Source: Sphaerisporangium sp.
Lineage (GTDB): Bacteria > Actinomycetota > Actinomycetes > Streptosporangiales > Streptosporangiaceae
Direction: 5' to 3'
DNA: 64,000 nucleotides
Assembly: GCA_025964675.1 (NCBI GenBank)
Contig: JAOPYI010000239.1
Coordinates: 1 to 64,000 of the forward strand
The position numbers and the translations under genes are program-made. The notes beneath the pieces are model-generated. The model had not been told where the DNA came from and ran no database searches. It saw only the letters and a list, made by a program, of their open reading frames with translations. The number at the start of each line of letters is the position of its first letter. The stretch's first letter is position 1. Below are positions 58,857 to 64,000 of this stretch, piece by piece.

Positions 58857-59147
58857 ATGCGTCGTTACGAACTGATGGTCATCCTTGACCCGTCACTCGA
58901 TGAGCGCACGGTGACTCCCTCGCTCGACCAGTTCCTCACCGTCGTCCGCAATGACGGCGGCACCGTGGAGAAGGTCGATGTGTGGGGCCGTCGCCGGCTG
59001 GCCTACGACATCATCAAGAAGTCCGAGGGCATCTACGCCGTCATCGACCTCATGGCCACTCCCGCCACCGTCAAGGAGCTGGACCGCCAGCTCAACCTGA
59101 ACGAAGGCATTCTGCGTACCAAGGTGCTGCGTCCCGACATGCACTGA
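58857..59147 (+). CDS. rpsF: 30S ribosomal protein bS6
   Basis: A 96-residue S6 protein that pairs with S18 in the 30S platform. [16 protein letters not shown] is the normal N-terminus and [14 protein letters not shown] the C-terminus. The ATG at 58857 has GAGGAGG upstream. It is the first gene of the rpsF-ssb-rpsR-rplI cluster. Confidence 0.97.
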   Translation: MRRYELMVILDPSLDERTVTPSLDQFLTVVRNDGGTVEKVDVWGRRRLAYDIIKKSEGIYAVIDLMATPATVKELDRQLNLNEGILRTKVLRPDMH

Positions 59148-59149
59148 GC

Positions 59150-59180
59150 GGCTTCGGGTCATGCCGAAGCCCGGCTTTTT
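59150..59180 (+). terminator. Rho-independent terminator/attenuator between rpsF and ssb
   Basis: Perfect 8-nt arms (59150-59157 and 59164-59171) are followed by CGGCTTTTTG. It begins right after the rpsF stop, inside the usual operon. Partial termination here would lower ssb-rpsR-rplI relative to rpsF, or ssb has its own promoter. Confidence 0.75.
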
Positions 59181-59249
59181 GTCGGACGGTAGCCGTACTC
59201 TGAGGCCCTACAGGCTGCGCAGATTCACGCAGGAAGGCGAAAGCGAGCG

Positions 59250-59804
59250 ATGGCAGCAGGCGACACAACGATCACCATCGTCGGCAACCTTGTCGACGAC
59301 CCGGAGCTGCGTTTCACCCCTTCGGGGCAGGCCGTGGCCCGGTTCCGCATCGCATCCACTCCGCGGTTCATGGACAAACAGACCAACGAGTGGAAAGACG
59401 GCGAAGCCCTCTTCCTGACCTGCAACGTGTGGCGTCAGGCGGCGGAGAACGTCGCCGAGAGCCTCCAGCGTGGTATGCGGGTCATAGTCCAGGGGCGGCT
59501 GCGCCAGCGGTCGTACGAGACCAAAGAGGGCGAGAAGCGCACCGTTTACGAGGTCGAGGCCGATGAAGTCGGCCCCTCGCTGCGTAACGCCACGTGCAAG
59601 GTCAACAAGACCGCCCGGCAGGGCGGTGGCGGTGGCGGCGGGTTCGGCGGCGGAGCCGACGACCCGTGGGCCTCGGCCACTCCGGCACCCGCCGGTGGTG
59701 GCTTCGGCGGCGGCGGTGGCGGCGGCGGCGGCTTCAACCAGGGTGGCGGCTTCGGCGGCTCCCAGGGCGGCGGCGGCGACCTCAGCGACGAACCGCCTTT
59801 CTGA
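59250..59804 (+). CDS. ssb: Single-stranded DNA-binding protein
   Basis: A 184-residue SSB: N-terminal OB-fold (about residues 1-115, [20 protein letters not shown]), a Gly-rich linker with long Gly runs and the conserved acidic tip DLSDEPPF that docks replication proteins. It coats single-stranded DNA during replication and repair. The ATG at 59250 is the start. Confidence 0.97.
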   Translation: MAAGDTTITIVGNLVDDPELRFTPSGQAVARFRIASTPRFMDKQTNEWKDGEALFLTCNVWRQAAENVAESLQRGMRVIVQGRLRQRSYETKEGEKRTVYEVEADEVGPSLRNATCKVNKTARQGGGGGGGFGGGADDPWASATPAPAGGGFGGGGGGGGGFNQGGGFGGSQGGGGDLSDEPPF

Positions 59805-59876
59805 CCAGCAATCCAATTCCAGTAACCGATCGACCATTCCCGCATGACGCGGGGCTCTCTTAGGAGGAGCACCACG

Positions 59877-60113
59877 ATGGCGAAGCCGGCACTGCGCAAG
59901 CCGAAGAAAAAGGTTTGCCTGTTCTGCCATGACAAGATCTCCTACGTCGACTACAAGGACACGGCGCTGCTGCGGAAGTTCATTTCCGACCGCGGCAAGA
60001 TCCGTGCCCGCCGGGTGACGGGCAACTGCACCCAGCACCAGCGTGACGTGGCGACCGCGATCAAGAATGCCCGTGAGATGGCCTTGCTGCCGTACACGAG
60101 CACCGCGCGCTGA
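59877..60113 (+). CDS. rpsR: 30S ribosomal protein bS18
   Basis: A 78-residue S18 of the zinc-binding (C+) type: [17 protein letters not shown] has CxxC, and a further Cys lies in TGNCTQHQ. It binds S6 in the 30S platform. The ATG at 59877 follows TAGGAGGAGC; the longer frame to 59844 is spurious. Actinobacteria often encode a second, zinc-independent S18 elsewhere. Confidence 0.97.
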   Translation: MAKPALRKPKKKVCLFCHDKISYVDYKDTALLRKFISDRGKIRARRVTGNCTQHQRDVATAIKNAREMALLPYTSTAR

Positions 60114-60129
60114 CAGGAGGCTCTGAGAC

Positions 60130-60576
60130 ATGAAACTCATTCTCACCAACGAGGTCTCGGGCCTCGGCGCCCCCGGTGACATCGTCGAGGTCAAGGACGG
60201 CTACGGCCGCAACTACCTGATCCCGCGCGGGTTCGCCATGCGCTGGACGCGTGGCGGCGAGAAGCAGATCGACTCGATCAAGAAGGCTCGCGACGCCCGC
60301 GAGATTCGTGACCTCGGCACCGCCAAGGAGGTCGCCGGCAGGCTCGGCTCCCTCCGCGTGACGCTGAAGACGCGCGCCGGTGACTCCGGCCGCCTGTTCG
60401 GCTCGGTGACGACGGGTGACATCGCCGACGCGGTCAAGGCCGCCGGCGGTCCCATCCTCGACCGTCGCCGCATCGAGATCACGAACGCCATCAAGAGCGT
60501 CGGTTCCCACCGCGTCTCGGTCCGGCTGCACCCTGAGGTCGCGGCCAACCTCGACGTCGAGGTCGTCGGCGGCTGA
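60130..60576 (+). CDS. rplI: 50S ribosomal protein bL9
   Basis: A 148-residue L9: N-terminal domain MKLILTNEVSGLGAPGDIVE followed by a long helix and a C-terminal domain. It sits at the base of the L1 stalk and affects frame maintenance. The ATG at 60130 is 16 nt after rpsR with AGGAGG upstream. Confidence 0.97.
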   Translation: MKLILTNEVSGLGAPGDIVEVKDGYGRNYLIPRGFAMRWTRGGEKQIDSIKKARDAREIRDLGTAKEVAGRLGSLRVTLKTRAGDSGRLFGSVTTGDIADAVKAAGGPILDRRRIEITNAIKSVGSHRVSVRLHPEVAANLDVEVVGG

Positions 60577-60764
60577 GCGATCAGCTCGTGAAGTACGTGA
60601 GGGTCTCTTCCTGATCCGGGGAGGGGCCCTCCGGCGTTTCCAGGGTTCCGCATCCGAGGCTTCCGGGGCGGGTTTCCCCTGTAATAACGCTGTATAGGCT
60701 AATCGGTCGCACCCGATATCCTGAGCCACGAATTCCCTCGGGTAGACCCCCTCTGGAGGCCTTG

Positions 60765-61640
60765 ATGCTCCGTCCCTCGAAGCTGCTGGCGCTCGGCGCC
60801 CTCGCGACGGCGGCGGTGGCGTGCGCTCCGGCCTCCGACACCTCCTCCCCGTCCGGTACGACCGCCCCGGCCCCCTCGGCGTCCGAATCCTGTGCCAAGG
60901 ACCAGCTGAAGCTGCTCAAACCCGGCACGCTCACCATCGGCACCGACAAGCCGGCCTACGAGCCCTGGTTCAAGGACGACAAGCCGGCGAACGGCCAAGG
61001 GTTCGAGAGCGCCGTCGCCTACGCCGTGGCGGGCAAGCTGGGCTTCACCGGCAGCGCGGTCGCCTGGACGATCGCCCCCTTCAACTCGGCCTTCGCGCCG
61101 GGCCAGAAGCAGTTCGACTTCGACGTGAACCAGGTGTCCGTCACCCCGGCGCGGGCCAAGGCCGTCGACTTCAGCGACGGCTACTACACCGTCAAGCAGG
61201 CGGCTGTCGCGCTGAGCGGCTCGAAGTTCGCCTCGGCCGCCGCGCTCGCCGACCTCAAGGACGCCAGGATCGGCGTTCAGGTCGGCACGACCTCGCTTCA
61301 GGCCGTCAAGGACGTCATCAAGCCCAGCGCCGAGCCCAGCGTCTACAACGAGCAGATCGACGCGGTGAGCGCCCTGAAGAACAAGCAGGTCGACGCCCTG
61401 GTGGTCGACCTGCCCACCGCGTTCTACGTCACCGCGGCGCAGGTGCAGAACTCGAAGATCGTCGGCCAGTTCGGCAGCGGCTCCGGCACTCCGGAGGAGT
61501 TCGGCCTCGTCTTCCAGAAGGGCAACGCGCTCGTGAGCTGCGTCGACAAGGCGATCGGCGAGCTGAAGTCCTCCGGCGAGCTGGCGAAGATCGAGTCGCA
61601 GTGGCTCGGCTCCTCGGCCGGTGCGCCGGAGCTGAAGTGA
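60765..61640 (+). CDS. ABC transporter substrate-binding lipoprotein (polar amino acid type)
   Basis: A 291-residue lipoprotein with a signal peptide ending in a lipobox (ATAAVAC; Cys about residue 19) and a family-3 solute-binding fold (TLTIGTDKPAYEPWF, DFDVNQVSVTPARA, RIGVQVGTTSLQAV). It would deliver polar amino acids such as glutamate or arginine to the permease. The ATG at 60765 is chosen over a TTG at 60762. Its stop overlaps the permease start (GTGA). Confidence 0.9.
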   Translation: MLRPSKLLALGALATAAVACAPASDTSSPSGTTAPAPSASESCAKDQLKLLKPGTLTIGTDKPAYEPWFKDDKPANGQGFESAVAYAVAGKLGFTGSAVAWTIAPFNSAFAPGQKQFDFDVNQVSVTPARAKAVDFSDGYYTVKQAAVALSGSKFASAAALADLKDARIGVQVGTTSLQAVKDVIKPSAEPSVYNEQIDAVSALKNKQVDALVVDLPTAFYVTAAQVQNSKIVGQFGSGSGTPEEFGLVFQKGNALVSCVDKAIGELKSSGELAKIESQWLGSSAGAPELK

Positions 61641-62518
61641 GCGACCCCGTCTCCGGGGCCGTGACGGCCCCGGTCGACGGGAAGGCGTGGGTCAAGAGCG
61701 ACCGCCAGCGGGAGCGCGAGCGGCTCCGGCGACGTAGGGACCTGCGATCGAGCTCCATCGCGACGGCCTCCACGATCGTCTTCTTCGTCCTGGTGGTCTG
61801 GCTGTTCACCGCCTCCCCGGGCTGGCCCAGGGTCAAGGAGACGTTCTTCGACCTCGGGCAGTTCGCCGGCGCCTTCCCGGACGTCCTCAGAGGGTTCCTG
61901 CTCAACATCAAGATCTTCCTGATCGCGGAGCCCCTGATCCTCGTCGTCGGGCTGCTCGTCGCCCTGGTGCGCAACCTGCACGCGCCGGTGTTCTTCCCGC
62001 TGAGATCGCTGGCCGTGCTGTACACCGACATCTTCCGCGGCGTGCCGACCATTCTGGTCATCTATCTGGTCGGCTTCGGGTTGCCCGCGCTGCAACTGCA
62101 GGGCATGCCGTCCGACTTCGCCACTCTGGGGATCATCGCGCTGACGCTGTCCTACGGCGGGTACGTCGCCGAGGTGTTCCGGTCGGGCATCGACTCGGTG
62201 CATCCGAGCCAGCGTGCCGCCGCCCGGTCCCTGGGGCTCACCCACGGCCAGTCGATGCGCTTCGTGGTCCTGCCTCAGGCCGTACGCCGTGTCGTGCCGC
62301 CGCTGCTCAACGACTTCGTCTCGCTGCAGAAGGACACTGCCCTGGTCGCGACGATCGGACCGCTGGAGGCGTTGCGCCAGGCGCAGATCCACGCGGCCGA
62401 CACCTTCAACTACACCCCTTACCTGGCGGCGGCCCTGCTGTTCATCCTGCTGACGATCCCGATGGCCCGCTTCACCGACTATCTGGCGGCCCGTTCCCAG
62501 AGGCGGCGAGGCATGTGA
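61637..62518 (+). CDS. ABC amino-acid transporter permease
   Basis: A 293-residue permease with an extended basic N-terminus, about six membrane segments and the HisM/GlnP-type EAA loop (EVFRSGIDSVHPSQRAAARS, LGLTHGQSMRFVVLPQA) that contacts the ATPase. Only one permease gene is present, so it probably works as a homodimer. GTG at 61637 overlaps the SBP stop; its own stop overlaps the ATPase start (GTGA). Confidence 0.92.
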   Translation: MSDPVSGAVTAPVDGKAWVKSDRQRERERLRRRRDLRSSSIATASTIVFFVLVVWLFTASPGWPRVKETFFDLGQFAGAFPDVLRGFLLNIKIFLIAEPLILVVGLLVALVRNLHAPVFFPLRSLAVLYTDIFRGVPTILVIYLVGFGLPALQLQGMPSDFATLGIIALTLSYGGYVAEVFRSGIDSVHPSQRAAARSLGLTHGQSMRFVVLPQAVRRVVPPLLNDFVSLQKDTALVATIGPLEALRQAQIHAADTFNYTPYLAAALLFILLTIPMARFTDYLAARSQRRRGM

Positions 62519-63270
62519 GCGAGCGAGTCGCCGTGCTTGAGATCGAGGGCGTCTGGAAGCACTACCACCGGCAGAACGTGCTGCGCGGCATCGACCTGTC
62601 GGTGGACTCCCACGAGGTGGTCTGCCTGATCGGCGCCTCGGGCTCGGGGAAGTCCACCCTGCTGCGCTGCGTCAACCTGCTGGAGACCATCGACGACGGC
62701 GCGATCCACCTCGACGGCACCGAGATCACCGACGTGCGGGCGAACCCGGACGACGTGCGCAAGCGCATCGGCATGGTCTTCCAGGCGTACAACCTCTTCC
62801 CCTACATGACCGTGCTGGAGAACATCACGCTCGCGCCGAGGAAGGCGCACGGCGTGGCGAGGGCACGGGCAGAGGAGGAGGCCCGCGACCTGCTGGCCCG
62901 GTTCGGCCTGGCGGACAAGGCCACGGCCTACCCTGACCGGCTGTCCGGTGGCCAGCAGCAGCGGGTGGCGATCATCCGGGCGCTGGCCACGCGGCCGCGC
63001 CTGCTCCTGCTGGACGAGGTGACCTCGGCCCTCGACCCGGCGCTGGTCGCCGAGGTGCTGGAGATCATCCGCGAGCTGAAGGAGTCCGGGATGACGATGG
63101 TCCTGGCCACCCATGAGATGGGCCTCGCACGCGACATCGCCGACAAGGTGTGCTTCCTCGACGGAGGGGTCCTGCTGGAGCAGGGCACGGCGGAGCAGAT
63201 CTTCACCGATCCCCGGGAGCCCCGCACCAGGGAGTTCCTCCAGCGGGTGCTCGACGCCCGGCGCATCTGA
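62515..63270 (+). CDS. ABC amino-acid transporter ATP-binding protein
   Basis: A 251-residue ABC ATPase: Walker A GASGSGKST, Q-loop VFQAYNLFPYMTV, signature LSGGQQQR, Walker B LLLLDEVTSALD and switch His in ATHEMG. It is the energising subunit of the importer encoded with the two preceding genes; overlapping stops and starts couple their translation. The start is a GTG at 62515. Confidence 0.95.
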   Translation: MSERVAVLEIEGVWKHYHRQNVLRGIDLSVDSHEVVCLIGASGSGKSTLLRCVNLLETIDDGAIHLDGTEITDVRANPDDVRKRIGMVFQAYNLFPYMTVLENITLAPRKAHGVARARAEEEARDLLARFGLADKATAYPDRLSGGQQQRVAIIRALATRPRLLLLDEVTSALDPALVAEVLEIIRELKESGMTMVLATHEMGLARDIADKVCFLDGGVLLEQGTAEQIFTDPREPRTREFLQRVLDARRI

Positions 63271-63282
63271 GACGGCACAGGG

Positions 63283-64000
63283 TCAACCGCCGGTGACCAG
63301 CCACGCACGGCCGTACGCGCGCAGGCCCAGGGTGACCAGCCTGGCCGCCATCCACGCCCCGAGGGCCGCCCACAGCGCCACGAGGCCGCCGCCGAGGTTG
63401 ACGACCGCGAAGACGGCGGGGAGGTAGACGATCGTCGTGAGGGCGGAGGCCCAGGCGAGGTAGCGCCGGTCGCCCGCTCCGATCAGCACGCCGTCGAGGA
63501 CGAACACCACACCGTTCAGGGGCTGGAGCAGCGCGACCACCCATAGGACCGCCTGGAGCTGGGCGCTCACGGTGGAGTCCGCGCCGAACAGGTCGGGGAT
63601 GGCCGGGCGCAGGAGGAGGATCGCGAGCCCCAGGACCACTCCGTAGCCGATGCCCCAGGTCACCATGGTCCGCGTGGCGGCGCGCGTCTCGTGGACGTCG
63701 CCGGCGCCGAGAGCGCGCCCGGTGATCGCTTGACCGGCTATGGCGATGGCGTCGAGGGCGAAGGCGAGCAGTGACCAGATCTGCGTCGCGACCGCATGGG
63801 CCGCGAGCTGGGCGACGCCCATGCGGGTGGCGACGGCCGTCGCGACGACCAGGACGATCCGCAGGCAGATGGTACGGATCAGCAGCGCGATCCCGGCCGT
63901 GCCGGAGTCCCTGATCCCGGCGGGGTCCGGCTGTAGGGACACGTGGTGCTCGCGTGCCGCCCTGGCGACGACGCGCAGGTAGACGGCGGCTCCGAGCCCC
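63283..64000 (-). CDS. MATE-family efflux transporter, 5' end outside window
   Basis: The C-terminal part (about 239 codons) of a DinF/MATE-like exporter with at least six hydrophobic segments, including QIWSLLAFALDAIAIAGQAI and GRALGAGD. The frame is still open at the window edge, so the start lies beyond 64000. MATE proteins export cations or drugs in exchange for H+ or Na+. It converges with the ABC ATPase gene with 12 bp between stops. Confidence 0.82.
   Translation of the reverse strand, partial: GLGAAVYLRVVARAAREHHVSLQPDPAGIRDSGTAGIALLIRTICLRIVLVVATAVATRMGVAQLAAHAVATQIWSLLAFALDAIAIAGQAITGRALGAGDVHETRAATRTMVTWGIGYGVVLGLAILLLRPAIPDLFGADSTVSAQLQAVLWVVALLQPLNGVVFVLDGVLIGAGDRRYLAWASALTTIVYLPAVFAVVNLGGGLVALWAALGAWMAARLVTLGLRAYGRAWLVTGG

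Overview
The window is high-GC actinobacterial chromosome spanning the replication origin. Its core gene order (gyrA, gyrB, dciA, recF, gnd, dnaN, oriC, dnaA, rpmH, rnpA, yidD, yidC, jag, rsmG, parA, parB, trxA, trxB, anti-sigma, sigM, murJ, DUF6049, cca, then padR-ino1, DUF5318, a class A PBP, rpsF-ssb-rpsR-rplI) is the one known from mycobacteria and Streptomyces. gnd between recF and dnaN, plus a DUF397 gene among small orphans, point to a filamentous actinomycete, probably of the Streptosporangiaceae type. That placement is inference from gene content.

Layout. (1) 1-10.9 kb is an accessory region next to the 3' end of tRNA-Ile. It has small orphan genes with a DUF397 protein, an SDR/HTH divergent pair, a DHA2-type MFS efflux pump translationally coupled to an aminoglycoside/choline-kinase-like phosphotransferase, an alpha/beta hydrolase, and an ECF sigma factor with a SnoaL-like tail. 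Between them lie gene fragments and transposase remnants (IS5-like, IS3-like and one unassigned). (2) 10.9-24.5 kb holds tRNA-Ile, the gyrase operon, recF-dciA, gnd, dnaN, oriC and dnaA, all on the minus strand. (3) 24.3-30.1 kb runs rightward from rpmH to parB and carries two parS sites. (4) 30.2-47 kb holds amino-acid and cell-wall enzymes, thioredoxin genes, sigM and its anti-sigma factor, a stand-alone pseudokinase, the lipid II flippase MurJ, the tRNA CCA enzyme and bioA. (5) 47-64 kb holds an MFS protein, IPP isomerase, inositol-phosphate synthase with its PadR neighbour, a class A PBP with two polyprenol-type glycosyltransferases, an endonuclease IV homologue, the rpsF-ssb-rpsR-rplI cluster, a polar amino-acid ABC importer and a truncated MATE exporter.

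The observation most worth following is a conserved upstream element. It consists of an ECF-like promoter with -10 CGATGA and a similar 5' UTR that can form a hairpin, and it precedes three unrelated genes (MFS, hydrolase and a broken SDR) that flank the ECF sigma gene. This looks like a small local regulon that travels as promoter-plus-leader modules. Other notable points are DnaA boxes outside oriC, two perfect 42-nt palindromes, a tandem repeat in DnaA domain II, the murJ/pseudokinase gene split, and no amidase (cwlM-like) gene between trxA and parB.
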